A DNA stretch of 64,000 bases from a virus. The DNA lies in IMG/VR virus record IMGVR_UViG_3300017917_002374, positions 1 to 64,000 of that record; one strand, 5' to 3'. Below the pieces are notes generated by a model. It made no database searches, had not been told where the DNA came from, and saw only the letters and a list, made by a program, of their open reading frames with translations. Shown here piece after piece: positions 8,092 through 17,087 of this stretch (the first letter of the stretch is position 1; each line of letters begins with the position of its first letter). A program made the position numbers and the translations under genes.

Positions 8092-9714
8092 ATGAGTAAT
8101 CCACGCACCAACACAACCAATTATGCTCATCCACAAGAGACCAATCTCTTAAACGTTCACAAGGCCATGGAGTATGACCTTGCTGGCAAACCCATGCTTC
8201 GTGTGGCAGCACAACTGTCAGGCCCCAGCATTGCTGGACAGGTGTCGGCATTTGGTGAACCTCTTGCTATCAGTCCTACGGCAGTTATACAACTAGATGC
8301 TATCTACGGCACTACTACAGATGTAATACAGACTTTTACCAGTGGCACAGGATCATCAGCAGGAGCAGATACACAACTGTTCCGTGTACAGTCAGGAACT
8401 ACCCAAGGCGGATATGGTGTGCTACGTTCAAAGCGTTTCATGCGTTATCGACCAGGACAAGGTATCGTGTGTAGACTCACCGCGGCATTTACAACAGGTG
8501 TGGTAGGCAGTGGTCAGTATGCAGGATTGGCAAATCAAGAAAATCGTGTGGCATTTGGTTGGAATGGCAATCGTTTTGGAGTTGTTCGCAGTACCGGTGG
8601 CAAAGCCACAATATATCTTATGACCATGACAGTGGCACCCAATGCCACACAGACAGCGACTATCACTCTTAACGGTGTTGCCTACACAGTTACTTTGAGT
8701 AACACTTCATCTGACGTAGCTGTACAAACTATTGTGAATCGTGCGGGAGGGTATGGCGGCTGGTTGTTTCAACAAACAGACGGTGCTATGTTATGGTTGG
8801 CGCCCACACTGGGGCCAATGAACGGTACATTCTCGTTTACCAGCACTGGCAATGCTCAGGCAACATTTATACTAAAACAGGTAGGTGTAGCACAAACAGA
8901 CAACTGGACCTATCAAGAAGACTGGAACGTTGACAAGCTGGATGGTACTAACACTATTACAACCAATCCCAGTGGTATGCTGTTGGATCATACCAAGCTG
9001 AATGTTTACCAGATTGGCATGCGTTGGTTAGGTGCTGGAGTGATCAGTTATGCTGTTGAAGATCAAGCATCAGGTGCCATGGTATATGTGCATAGAGAAC
9101 ACTATGTGAATCAACACACCACACCACACACTCTAAATCCCAGTTTTAAAATAACCTATGCTGCCTTTAACACCACTGGCAATACCAGTGTCACAGTAAC
9201 TGGTGCAAGTGTGTACGGCGCAGTAGAAGGCACTATATTCCAGAATGAACTCACCCGCAGCCACAGTGCATCAAAATCCAGCCTCACACAAAATGTCACA
9301 CATCATATGATGACTATTAAAAATTCTGTGGTCACTAACGGACTGGCCGGTGCAAACAATGGCAACTATGTGTTGAATACCAAAGAAGCCATCGTCAAAA
9401 GTTTGAGTGTGTCGGTGCAGGCCACAGATCCGTCACAGGTGTTTTTGTTTTTTGAACCCACTAGTTTTTCTAGCACTCATTTGTACTTTAACATACCGAA
9501 CTGCAACGAAGTGTACAGTGAAGCAACAGGCACATTGAACCTTGCTGTGGACACTCCAGTCTACACAGGTTTGCTTGCCATTAACGGAACTATCAACATT
9601 GATCTTAGTCCCTATCGTATAACCGTTCCGCCAGGTAGTCAGGTCAGCATCGCAGTGCGCAGTACAAATGGTATCACGCAGGCCACAGTGGCCCTGGTTT
9701 GGTCAGAAGATTAA
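8092..9714 (+). CDS. Virion surface/fibre protein
   Basis: 540 residues, beta-rich and Thr/Asn/Gly-rich. It contains the segment RSKRFMRYRPGQGIVCRLTA followed by FGWNGNRFGVVRSTGGK, a pattern I associate with large structural proteins of aquatic myoviruses, and a beta-sandwich-like C-terminal region ending in RITVPPGSQVSIAVRS. No enzyme motif. It starts 3 bases after the ubiquitin-fold gene. Likely a baseplate-associated or adhesin protein. Confidence 0.7.
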   Translation: MSNPRTNTTNYAHPQETNLLNVHKAMEYDLAGKPMLRVAAQLSGPSIAGQVSAFGEPLAISPTAVIQLDAIYGTTTDVIQTFTSGTGSSAGADTQLFRVQSGTTQGGYGVLRSKRFMRYRPGQGIVCRLTAAFTTGVVGSGQYAGLANQENRVAFGWNGNRFGVVRSTGGKATIYLMTMTVAPNATQTATITLNGVAYTVTLSNTSSDVAVQTIVNRAGGYGGWLFQQTDGAMLWLAPTLGPMNGTFSFTSTGNAQATFILKQVGVAQTDNWTYQEDWNVDKLDGTNTITTNPSGMLLDHTKLNVYQIGMRWLGAGVISYAVEDQASGAMVYVHREHYVNQHTTPHTLNPSFKITYAAFNTTGNTSVTVTGASVYGAVEGTIFQNELTRSHSASKSSLTQNVTHHMMTIKNSVVTNGLAGANNGNYVLNTKEAIVKSLSVSVQATDPSQVFLFFEPTSFSSTHLYFNIPNCNEVYSEATGTLNLAVDTPVYTGLLAINGTINIDLSPYRITVPPGSQVSIAVRSTNGITQATVALVWSED

Positions 9715-9722
9715 TTTTAACA

Positions 9723-10508
9723 ATGAATCATTTTTATGAATCCATATATGGTTGGAGTCATTATCTAATGCCCTGGTACAAGTACATAGTACCATTGTTG
9801 CCTGATAATCCGCAGGTGGTAGAGGTTGGCTGCTGGCACGGTCGTAGCACAGCATGTTTAGCAGTAGAATTAATTAATCATAAGCAAACTTTTAATCTCT
9901 GGGCAGTGGATCATTGGCTAGGTTGTAATGAACCATTTTATTTTCAAAACATCATTCTTGAAGAACTAGCAGAAGATCAGCCTTACAAAATATTCTTAAA
10001 AAACATGGAACCTGTAGTCGATCAACTGAACATCATTAGAGAGACCAGTGTACGAGCAGCAGAACAATTTGAGGATAACAGTTTGGATCTTGTGATACTA
10101 GACGACGACCATGTGCAGGAGGCTGTGGCAAATTCTATCATGGCTTGGTGGCCCAAATTAAAACCAAATGGAATACTATGTGGTGATGATCATGACAGTA
10201 ATTACCCTGGCGTGATAAATGGAGTAAGAAACATGTTTGGCAGCGATCCAGGCAGCTATGCTATCTATACCTATCTAGGCTTCGCTGAAATAGAAAGCAC
10301 CGGAGTGTGGGTGGTACAAAAAACTCCAGACAGACAATTATTAGATCAATCCTTGCCAGAAGATTTTTGGCAATATAAGATTCCTTACAAATCCAACGAT
10401 CACGTTGAACACGAATCAGAAATCATTTGTCAAGATTGCTCTAGCAAAGAAGAAAAAATTATTCCAATTAGTCGCTTGCAAAATCCAAAGAAACATAGTA
10501 TAATTTAA
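9723..10508 (+). CDS. Class I SAM-dependent methyltransferase-like protein
   Basis: 261 residues from ATG 9723; the TTG at 9699 would overlap the upstream gene without gain. Motif I is visible as VVEVGCWHGRSTACLA, an acidic LWAVDHW follows, and motif DLVILDDDHVQEAV with GILCGDDHD matches the Methyltransf_24-like group. The substrate is unknown; such enzymes beside fibre genes may act on glycans or on virion proteins. Confident on fold, not on target. Confidence 0.8.
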   Translation: MNHFYESIYGWSHYLMPWYKYIVPLLPDNPQVVEVGCWHGRSTACLAVELINHKQTFNLWAVDHWLGCNEPFYFQNIILEELAEDQPYKIFLKNMEPVVDQLNIIRETSVRAAEQFEDNSLDLVILDDDHVQEAVANSIMAWWPKLKPNGILCGDDHDSNYPGVINGVRNMFGSDPGSYAIYTYLGFAEIESTGVWVVQKTPDRQLLDQSLPEDFWQYKIPYKSNDHVEHESEIICQDCSSKEEKIIPISRLQNPKKHSII

Positions 10509-10520
10509 AATCTTACACCA

Positions 10521-10527
10521 ATAAATA
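10521..10527 (+). promoter_or_regulatory. Late promoter placed for a leaderless transcript
   Basis: ATAAATA ends 6 bases before ATG 10533. With T4 late geometry, transcription would start at or next to the A of the ATG. No Shine-Dalgarno is present. Confidence 0.5.
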
Positions 10528-10532
10528 GATCT

Positions 10533-12524
10533 ATGTTTTTTGGATATCTCATTCTTTTAATTGCCATTCTTATTTCGGCGATAGCGGCATACTACTCTGT
10601 GGTAGGACTCACAGCGATATTTGCTGCGGCAGTGCTGCCCGTAATGATCATGGGCGGCGCACTAGAAGCCGGCAAGATTGTGGCCACAGTATGGTTACAC
10701 AATAACTGGCAACGCATAGGATGGGCATTCAAAACCTATCTAGTGCCTGCTATCGTATTTCTCATGCTGCTCACCAGCATGGGTATCTTTGGATTCCTTA
10801 GCAAAGCACACAGTGACCAAGGACTGGTCAGTGGTGACAGTCAAGCCAAACTGGCCATATATGATGAAAAAATTAAAACCTCTCGTGATAACATCGAAAC
10901 CAACCGCAAGGCTCTTAAACAAATGGATGAGGCTGTGGACCAAATCATGGGTCGCAGTACAGATGAAAAGGGAGCCGATAAGGCAGTGGCAGTGCGCCGG
11001 AATCAACAAAAGGAACGTACTAGGCTCCTTGCTGAAATTGACGCCGAGCAGAAAAAGATTGCTCGCCTTAACGAAGAAGCAGCGCCAATACGAGCAGAGA
11101 ATAGAAAGATTGAAGCCGAGGTAGGCCCAATCAAATATATCGCTGCACTGATCTATGGTGACAATCCTGATGCCAATCTACTGGAAGCAGCAGTGCGCTG
11201 GGTGATCATATTGATTGTGATTGTGTTTGATCCTTTGGCACTAACCTTGATTCTAGCTGGTAACAAACAACTGGAGTGGGCTCGCGAAGATCGTCGTAAA
11301 CAAGATCAAGAGTTTGATGAGAAGTATGTGGAAATACCCACAGAGCCAGCCAAGGAGTTTAGCCTATTCCAGTGGACCAAGCCAGAAGAAATTCCTCCTG
11401 AAGAAGAAAAGTCTGTTGAAGTGGCACAAAATGTACAAGACACGCCACCACCTCCGGAGGATCTTGGGTTGTGTCCAAAATGTGATACGCCTATACAGTC
11501 AGCACCGGGTATCGGCCCATTCTGCCCTAATAAAGACTGCGATGTAGTAGATGGGTTAGAACAGGCTAGAAAAGAATTGGCAGACAAAGAACAAGAAGAA
11601 TTTTTCTTCCGCAGCCGCATGATTGCCAAAGGCCTGGACGCAGAAGAACAAGAACGCATGATCACTGAAGCCAACACTGCTTTGGCGGCTATTGGCGATC
11701 AAGACTATGACATTGAGTCTGTGGTAGAACAAGCAGAAAAAATCAATGCCTACGAACAACAGATTGCCGGTCTAGCAGAAGAAAAAGAAAATCTAGCAAT
11801 TGAAAAAAACAAATTGCAAGAAGCACTGGATCTGTTGGCAGTGGAATTTGAAAGAGTAAACAACCACCTGCCTGATGTAGAAGTGTATAGAAACCAACTA
11901 GAACAGCAGGTGGCGCAACTGTCGGCTGAAAAATACATCATTGAACGAGAACTGGTTAGCACAAAAGAAACTCTTGAGTCCACAGTGCAAAGACAACAGG
12001 AACTAGAACAGTTTTTGGACACACTGCCTCCTCAATTGGATCAGCTGGAGACAGTAAAAACTCAACTGCAAACTGAAATTCAAAGTCTGTTGACTGACAA
12101 TCGTCAGTTGAGAGAATGGGTGGATCAACTGGAAAAAGATCTTAAAGAAGCAGTTGAACTAGCACAGCAAAAAACCCAAGCACTGGCACAAGTTCAAGAA
12201 CCGCAGGTGGCTGTGACAGCCGACAACGATGACGGCACTCCCAATGACACCAAGGCAACTTTTGGTACAGAATTTCCTAAAAATCAAAAGAAAGGTGATC
12301 TTTTTCTAAGAGTGGATTATTTGCCCAGCAGACTGTTCAAGTGGAACGGAACCAAGTGGATTGAGATTGATAGAGATCAAACCGATCGCTATGCCTATGA
12401 CAGCGCATATATAAGAATGCTGGTAGAAAAACTGCAATCAGGCGAATATGATATTGATGATTTAAACGAACTAGAAAGATCACAAGTAAGCACATATCTA
12501 AACGATCCTCGTACGGATGCATAG
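10533..12524 (+). CDS. Large membrane protein with zinc ribbon and coiled coils
   Basis: 663 residues. Hydrophobic segments near residues 2-24, 27-48 and 66-88 and a fourth near 228-250 flank a coiled-coil loop (about 100-205). A Cys4 zinc-ribbon-like stretch, LCPKCDTPIQSAPGIGPFCP plus NKDC, lies around residue 310-335. A long coiled coil occupies about 400-560, and the C-terminal domain includes KGDLFLRVDYLPSRLFKWNG. I do not recognise a named family. It could organise phage functions at the inner membrane; that is inference from topology. Confidence 0.7.
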   Translation: MFFGYLILLIAILISAIAAYYSVVGLTAIFAAAVLPVMIMGGALEAGKIVATVWLHNNWQRIGWAFKTYLVPAIVFLMLLTSMGIFGFLSKAHSDQGLVSGDSQAKLAIYDEKIKTSRDNIETNRKALKQMDEAVDQIMGRSTDEKGADKAVAVRRNQQKERTRLLAEIDAEQKKIARLNEEAAPIRAENRKIEAEVGPIKYIAALIYGDNPDANLLEAAVRWVIILIVIVFDPLALTLILAGNKQLEWAREDRRKQDQEFDEKYVEIPTEPAKEFSLFQWTKPEEIPPEEEKSVEVAQNVQDTPPPPEDLGLCPKCDTPIQSAPGIGPFCPNKDCDVVDGLEQARKELADKEQEEFFFRSRMIAKGLDAEEQERMITEANTALAAIGDQDYDIESVVEQAEKINAYEQQIAGLAEEKENLAIEKNKLQEALDLLAVEFERVNNHLPDVEVYRNQLEQQVAQLSAEKYIIERELVSTKETLESTVQRQQELEQFLDTLPPQLDQLETVKTQLQTEIQSLLTDNRQLREWVDQLEKDLKEAVELAQQKTQALAQVQEPQVAVTADNDDGTPNDTKATFGTEFPKNQKKGDLFLRVDYLPSRLFKWNGTKWIEIDRDQTDRYAYDSAYIRMLVEKLQSGEYDIDDLNELERSQVSTYLNDPRTDA

Positions 12525-12873
12525 CAATTTTATTACTCCACCAGATTTCGTTGACAACAACTTACCAACTATATTGGTAGTTGATGCTGCTTGGGATGAT
12601 ATAGAAACTCTAGCATTGTATTGTCAAAATTCAAATTATCTTTATAATGTGTATATCTATCAAGATGTGATGTTCGATACCGAATGGCTGCAACAAGCTG
12701 CACTAAGATCACATGCCATAATCATGAACTCAGATCAAAGTGCATGCACCAACGAAAAAAATAAATTTTTGAAAGAATCTAAAACTTGGTATTACGGTCC
12801 TAATCGTTATCTAGGCAACAACAATCAGTTGCAATCTTTGATTGAATTTTTTATAAAACATAATGAACAATAA
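12517..12873 (+). CDS. Hypothetical protein overlapping the clpX start
   Basis: 118 residues. N-terminal LPTILVVDAAWDDIETLALY looks like the first strand and helix of an alpha/beta fold, but no family is recognised. It overlaps the upstream gene by 8 bases and clpX by 11, so it is in the same translationally coupled string. Confidence 0.65.
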   Translation: MHSNFITPPDFVDNNLPTILVVDAAWDDIETLALYCQNSNYLYNVYIYQDVMFDTEWLQQAALRSHAIIMNSDQSACTNEKNKFLKESKTWYYGPNRYLGNNNQLQSLIEFFIKHNEQ

Positions 12874-14071
12874 TGTACACCATGTGCTGTGCAATTTTTG
12901 TGGTAAAAGTCGCAGCGAAGTAGACAAACTTATCGTGGCCAATGACGCCGGTATATGCAACGAGTGTATTGAGTTTTGTGCAGATCTCTTGAATCGCGAA
13001 CGTATCAAAAATATTCAATCTGATAAGAAAATTTCAAGATCACTTGATGCAGTCAAACTCAAGAACTATCTTGATGAGTATATTATTGGTCAAGAGCAGG
13101 CCAAGATAGCTCTAGCAGTGGCAGTGGTCAATCACTACAAAAGAATTTATTTTCAACCCGACATAGAACTAGAAAAAAGCAATCTGCTGATATATGGTCC
13201 TACTGGTGTTGGTAAAACCATGCTGGCAAAAACTGTAGCCAAATATCTAAATGTGCCATTTGTGATTGCTGATGCTACCACTCTTACTCAGGCAGGATAT
13301 GTAGGCGATGATGTTGAAAGTGTGATTTCAAGATTGTTTAGCGAAGCAGATTTTGACATTGACAAGTGCCAACAGGGCATAGTGTTTATTGACGAAATTG
13401 ATAAAATCAGTAGAAAAAATGAAAGCAGTAATCTGCACCGTGATGTAGGCGGCGAGGGTGTGCAACAGGCCCTGCTCAAGCTGGTCGAAGGTACCAAATG
13501 CACTGTGAGTGTGGAGTCAAGAAAAAAACACCCCAGTGTTGATACTGTGGAAATAGACACAAAAAATATTCTTTTTGTTGCAGGTGGAGCATTTGACGGG
13601 CTGGAAAAAGTGGTATCCGCTAGAGCCAAAGGCAACAGCATAGGATTTACATCTCAGGCTGTGGAAAATTCTTCTGGCCAGGTGTTGGCCGAAGATTTTA
13701 TCAACTACGGCATGATTCCTGAATTTATAGGCAGATTTCCTGTTACAGTAAGTGTTAATGCACTGGGACTAGAAGATCTAACAAGAGTGCTAGTTGAACC
13801 TAAAAGTAGTTTACTGCAACAAATGCAGTGGTATTTCAACACCGATGACATTGAGTTAGAGTTTGAAGATCAAGCAGTTCTAGCTATTGCACAACAGGCT
13901 CTGGACAGAGGAATTGGAGCAAGAGGACTTAAAACCATTTTAGAGCAGTGTCTTATGCCTGTTATGTATTCTTTGAACGAACTGAAAACTCAAGGTATAA
14001 GTAAAGTGAGGATTACTAAAAAAGTAATTACAGAAAATCAAAAACCGGAATTTATTAAACATGAGAGATAA
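12863..14071 (+). CDS. clpX: ATP-dependent Clp protease ATP-binding subunit ClpX
   Basis: 402 residues, near the bacterial length (~420). AAA+ unfoldase that recognises tagged or folded substrates and feeds them to ClpP. All key elements are visible: N-terminal zinc-binding domain (CNFCGKS and CNECIEFC), Walker A GPTGVGKT, pore loop GYVGDDVE, Walker B IVFIDEIDK, the ClpP-docking IGF tripeptide in GNSIGFTSQ, IPEFIGRFP box and sensor-2 GIGARGLK. Retention of the zinc domain and the IGF loop predicts that it binds adaptors and docks with a ClpP, such as the one encoded at 26.7 kb. It lies beside bS21, Hsp20 and ClpS in a proteostasis cluster. Confidence 0.97.
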   Translation: MNNNVHHVLCNFCGKSRSEVDKLIVANDAGICNECIEFCADLLNRERIKNIQSDKKISRSLDAVKLKNYLDEYIIGQEQAKIALAVAVVNHYKRIYFQPDIELEKSNLLIYGPTGVGKTMLAKTVAKYLNVPFVIADATTLTQAGYVGDDVESVISRLFSEADFDIDKCQQGIVFIDEIDKISRKNESSNLHRDVGGEGVQQALLKLVEGTKCTVSVESRKKHPSVDTVEIDTKNILFVAGGAFDGLEKVVSARAKGNSIGFTSQAVENSSGQVLAEDFINYGMIPEFIGRFPVTVSVNALGLEDLTRVLVEPKSSLLQQMQWYFNTDDIELEFEDQAVLAIAQQALDRGIGARGLKTILEQCLMPVMYSLNELKTQGISKVRITKKVITENQKPEFIKHER

Positions 14072-14297
14072 ACCACCTTTTTTAAATGGATCCATTGTTG
14101 TGGTTGTAAACGACAACGTGGAAAAAGCTCTGCGCAAGCTGAAAAAGAAAGTGCAAGAAAGCGGCATTCTTCAAGAGTTGCGTGAAAGAGAACAGTACGA
14201 AAAACCAACCACTTCTAGAAAACGAGCCAAAAACGCAGCACGTCGTCGTTGGCAGAAAAAACTGGAAAGCGAGCAGTTGCCTAAAAAACTGTTCTAA
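14061..14297 (+). CDS. rpsU: Ribosomal protein bS21
   Basis: 78 residues, basic. It matches bacterial bS21 along its length: ALRKLKKKVQESGILQELRE then EREQYEKPTTSRKRAKNAAR (E. coli has RREFYEKPTTERKRAKASA). bS21 sits near the anti-Shine-Dalgarno region of 16S rRNA and helps initiation. Phage-encoded bS21 is known from some aquatic and very large phages and is thought to replace the host copy to favour phage mRNAs. The start overlaps the end of clpX and the stop overlaps the next ATG. Confidence 0.93.
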   Translation: MRDKPPFLNGSIVVVVNDNVEKALRKLKKKVQESGILQELREREQYEKPTTSRKRAKNAARRRWQKKLESEQLPKKLF

Positions 14298-14548
14298 TGT
14301 ATATTGAATTTTGGTTGCCCAGCGGTGCAGGAGGTGTTGCTGCTTCGTATGCTAGCAGTGTGATACAACGAGAGATCAAGTCCTGGGCATCAAAATACAA
14401 TGTGGTCTACCGAACCAAGATAGTAAAGTACACTCTTAGACTATCGTTCAATAACAGTGAAGACTATGTGCATTTCCAGTTGAGCTGGAATCCTGACAAT
14501 GTTTTTGCCACTCGTTACTCCATTATAGAACCTGGCCAAATAAATTGA
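14297..14548 (+). CDS. Small hypothetical protein
   Basis: 83 residues, TAATG-coupled to bS21. Contains YIEFWLPSGAGGVAASYAS and an alternating strand region KYTLRLSFNNSEDYVHFQLS; no family recognised. Likely soluble. Confidence 0.65.
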   Translation: MYIEFWLPSGAGGVAASYASSVIQREIKSWASKYNVVYRTKIVKYTLRLSFNNSEDYVHFQLSWNPDNVFATRYSIIEPGQIN

Positions 14549-14575
14549 CTTTTGAGAGTCAATCATGTATAAATA
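14545..14575 (+). promoter_or_regulatory. Dual promoter: TTGACT -35 and TATAAATA
   Basis: TTGACT at 14545-14550, 17-base spacer, then TATAAATA at 14568-14575. The same -10 region fits both a host sigma70 promoter and the exact T4 late octamer, so Hsp20 could be expressed early and late. Confidence 0.7.
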
Positions 14576-14637
14576 CACATGTAAGATGCCTACGGGGTCT
14601 TGCAAGCCAATTACTTGCTTATTGAAAGGAGAAAAAA

Positions 14638-15075
14638 ATGGCTACTATTCTAACTCTAGATCTACCTACGCTGCATCGTCGTTTTATTGGTTTTGATCAA
14701 TTCTTTGACGAAATAGAGCGTACATTTAATGTGCAAAAACAAGACAACTATCCTCCTCATAACATAGTGCGTATCAATGACACACATTTCATGATTGAAT
14801 TAGCTGTGGCAGGATTCGCCGAGGACGAGTTAGATGTTAGTTTGTACAACAATAAATTGATTGTTAAAGGCGAACGCAAGCGAGACATTGATGAAGCTTG
14901 GCAGTATCTACACCGAGGTATTGCCAGTAGAGACTTTGAACGCAGCTTTCCTCTTAACGAAAATGTTGAAGTCAAACAGGTTACTGTGCAAAATGGTATC
15001 ATGACTATTAATTTGGAATTGGTTGTTCCTGAGGAACAAAAAGCCAAAAAGATAGCAATTACCTTTGCCAAGTAA
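14638..15075 (+). CDS. Hsp20/alpha-crystallin small heat-shock protein
   Basis: 145 residues. The alpha-crystallin domain is clear: NIVRINDTHFMIELAVAGFA, EDELDVSLYNNKLIVKGERK, YLHRGIASRDFERSFPL and GIMTINLELVVPEE. Prevents aggregation of unfolded proteins. Hsp20 is widespread in T4-like cyanophages and pelagiphages, where it may aid scaffold or capsid folding. AAAGGAG lies just before the ATG, and a dedicated promoter lies upstream. Confidence 0.94.
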   Translation: MATILTLDLPTLHRRFIGFDQFFDEIERTFNVQKQDNYPPHNIVRINDTHFMIELAVAGFAEDELDVSLYNNKLIVKGERKRDIDEAWQYLHRGIASRDFERSFPLNENVEVKQVTVQNGIMTINLELVVPEEQKAKKIAITFAK

Positions 15076-15080
15076 TATAA

Positions 15081-15106
15081 TAGTGGGTGCAACATCGCAC
15101 CCACTA
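15081..15106 (+). terminator. 10-bp inverted repeat between hsp20 and clpS
   Basis: TAGTGGGTGC, loop AACATC, GCACCCACTA. A strong hairpin directly after the hsp20 stop and before the clpS Shine-Dalgarno. No T-run follows, so it may be a processing, stability or attenuation element rather than a simple terminator. Confidence 0.55.
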
Positions 15107-15122
15107 TATCAAAGAGGAAACA

Positions 15123-15446
15123 ATGGGAAACGCAGATACTTTGACCAAAACACAAAGCAGTCTTAAAATTGAACCAAAATTAAATATTCCTGAACCACGG
15201 TTATGGAAAGTGATTTTTATCAATGATGAAATCACTACCATGGAATTTATCATAGAAGTTCTAAAAAACATATTTGATTACGACGAAGATCAAGCTCAGA
15301 ACATGACCATGAGAATACACCAAGAGGGTGCAGGTGTAATCGCAATTTATCCGCATGAAATCGCAGAACAAAAAGGTATTGAAACCACTTTGCTTGCAAG
15401 AAACAATGGATTCCCACTACAGGTTAAACTAGAACCAGAAGGATAA
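15123..15446 (+). CDS. clpS: ClpS adaptor protein
   Basis: 107 residues from ATG 15123 (AAGAGG upstream; an earlier ATG at 15087 would start inside the hairpin). Matches ClpS: WKVIFINDEITTMEFIIEVL, HQEGAGVIAIYPHEIAEQKG and a C-terminal PLQVKLEPE. ClpS binds N-degron substrates and hands them to ClpA. A ClpS without a ClpA in this window either works with host ClpA or redirects it. With ClpX and ClpP nearby it indicates that the phage manipulates regulated proteolysis. Confidence 0.93.
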   Translation: MGNADTLTKTQSSLKIEPKLNIPEPRLWKVIFINDEITTMEFIIEVLKNIFDYDEDQAQNMTMRIHQEGAGVIAIYPHEIAEQKGIETTLLARNNGFPLQVKLEPEG

Positions 15447-15448
15447 TC

Positions 15449-16006
15449 ATGGATGTAATGTTGGACTTAGAAACTCTAAGCACAAGACCCGAAAGCGTTA
15501 TTCTTACCATTGGTGCAGTAAAATTTGATCCTTGGGGCGAGGATGTGGATGCAGAACACGGACTTTACTTTCGTGTGAACGTTGATCAACAACTTGCTCT
15601 CGGGCGTCATGTGCAAGAAGAAACTATACAGTGGTGGAGTAAACAACCAGCAGAAGTTTTTGAAGAAGCCATGGGCGAAAATGATCGTGTGGGTTTAGAA
15701 GATATGACTGCTGGACTCAATCGTTTTCTAGTAGGAGTAAACAACATCTGGTGCCAAGGTCCTGCATTTGATATTGTGATTCTAGAAAATCTTTACAGAC
15801 AATTGGTCAAGCCCACTCCCTGGCAGTTTTGGCAAATTCGCGACAGTCGTACACTGTTTGGTGTACACGGCGATCCAAGAGAAAAAGATCGTAAGGCAGC
15901 ACATAATGCACTCATGGACTGTTACTATCAAGCCATTGGTGTACAGCAGATATATAAACAGGCAAAAGTGCCCAACCCCAAGGAGAGAGCTTATGCCCAT
16001 GTATGA
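15449..16006 (+). CDS. 3'-5' exonuclease, DexA/DEDD family
   Basis: 185 residues. DEDD exonuclease signatures: MLDLETLS (DxE), WCQGPAFDIVILENLY (second Asp) and AAHNALMDCYYQA (His and Asp of the DEDDh type). Similar in size and motifs to T4 DexA-like 3'-5' exonucleases, which degrade single-stranded or host DNA. Starts 2 bases after clpS. Confidence 0.88.
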   Translation: MDVMLDLETLSTRPESVILTIGAVKFDPWGEDVDAEHGLYFRVNVDQQLALGRHVQEETIQWWSKQPAEVFEEAMGENDRVGLEDMTAGLNRFLVGVNNIWCQGPAFDIVILENLYRQLVKPTPWQFWQIRDSRTLFGVHGDPREKDRKAAHNALMDCYYQAIGVQQIYKQAKVPNPKERAYAHV

Positions 16007-16211
16007 AGACAGCATAATAGAGAAACTGGAAGAATTAGCCAGTTTGATACGAGTATTAGACACACGAATTCAATTTGTGCAGCAGGACATAGAAGAACTG
16101 AAACAAGGTGAACTAACTGCTATAAAATTGTGTGTTGAACAGTTGGCTCAAAAACAGTTAGAAGAAGTTCATGATAACACAGCCAAACGATGGACTGTAG
16201 AAAGACTATAA
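15993..16211 (+). CDS. Small coiled-coil protein
   Basis: 72 residues from ATG 15993, chosen because AAGGAGAG ends 5 bases upstream. Predicted coiled coil from IIEKLEELASLIRVLDTRIQ. Overlaps the exonuclease end by 14 bases, and its TAA overlaps the next ATG. Function unknown. Confidence 0.6.
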   Translation: MPMYEDSIIEKLEELASLIRVLDTRIQFVQQDIEELKQGELTAIKLCVEQLAQKQLEEVHDNTAKRWTVERL

Positions 16212-16546
16212 TGCAAATAGTATTTGGAAAAGAAACAGTAGAGCAACTGAAAGAAAAATACACTGTGTTGGAACTGGAAAAAATTTCCACACCAAGTGGA
16301 ACTCTTGAACCATATTGCGTGATTCCTGTTGAACAGATTGCTCTTAATCTGTCACACATTGAGCATGATATTCAACTACACGAGAAGTTTGTTCAAGCTA
16401 TTAAAGACAATGATGTAAAATTGTGTTTGGATCTGCATGAACATCTTGTTGGTAAATTTGGTGGCGAACTAGACAGCTTTTACGACATTGTAACACAACG
16501 TTGCCGAGACACTGGCAGCGCACAATTGGTACTACCGCAGCAGTAA
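16211..16546 (+). CDS. Hypothetical protein
   Basis: 111 residues from the TAATG overlap at 16211 (an upstream ATG at 16190 would lie inside the previous gene). Mostly helical, with NLSHIEHDIQLHEKFVQAIK. No family recognised. Confidence 0.6.
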   Translation: MQIVFGKETVEQLKEKYTVLELEKISTPSGTLEPYCVIPVEQIALNLSHIEHDIQLHEKFVQAIKDNDVKLCLDLHEHLVGKFGGELDSFYDIVTQRCRDTGSAQLVLPQQ

Positions 16547-16624
16547 TCATAAACATATTACATTTAGATTACAAGTCATGAAATATATACTGTATGGGTA
16601 GATTTGACTGCCCAGGGGTGTTTC

Positions 16625-16966
16625 ATGAAAAATTTACTAGCTGCCATCTTACTGGCCACTCTAGCCACGGCAGCTAACGCAGAGCCAAGACCTAGAAAAA
16701 TTCAAATGATGTGTGGCAGCTTTGAGGATGTTGAAGCTACCATGAACAAATACGGCGAAAAAATGGTTATTGCCACACAAGCGCCTAACGAGCAAACAGT
16801 TAACATGCTGTATGCGAATTTTGAAACACAAACTTCCAGCTGGTTTATTCATGACCTACAAACCGATGAGTACTGTATGGTTGGTGTAGGAAAAGCTGTG
16901 TATATACCAGATGATAGTGCCCTACAAAAAGGCACCGGAGTTGGATTAAAAGTAACTTACAAATAA
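16625..16966 (+). CDS. Secreted periplasmic protein
   Basis: 113 residues from ATG 16625, whose first residues MKNLLAAILLATLATAANA form a classic Sec signal peptide ending in ANA. The mature part has two cysteines (MMCGSFE and EYCMVG) that could form a disulfide. No family recognised. Own terminator downstream, so a separately expressed envelope protein. Confidence 0.7.
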   Translation: MKNLLAAILLATLATAANAEPRPRKIQMMCGSFEDVEATMNKYGEKMVIATQAPNEQTVNMLYANFETQTSSWFIHDLQTDEYCMVGVGKAVYIPDDSALQKGTGVGLKVTYK

Positions 16967-16989
16967 GCCTGGAAATTCCAGGCTTTTTT
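16965..16989 (+). terminator. Rho-independent terminator
   Basis: AGCCTGGAA/TTCCAGGCT hairpin followed by a run of T, directly after the secreted-protein stop. Confidence 0.85.
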
Positions 16990-17009
16990 ATGATCATAAG
17001 GAGCATGCC

Positions 17010-17087
17010 ATGAGCTGGTTTTCACATAGACCCAAACGAAATCCACCAACTCCACCGCAGCCCACACATCCTCCGCACAGAATGTAA
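17010..17087 (+). CDS. 25-residue proline-rich microprotein
   Basis: MSWFSHRPKRNPPTPPQPTH and a short tail ending in PPHRM. ATAAGGAGC lies just before the ATG, which supports translation. Very short, basic and proline-rich; role unknown. Confidence 0.5.
   Translation: MSWFSHRPKRNPPTPPQPTHPPHRM

Noticed and set aside
7988-8251. Minus-strand frame at the junction of the ubiquitin-fold and fibre genes
   Set aside because: Antisense to two coupled genes, no Shine-Dalgarno, Trp/Cys-rich shadow composition.
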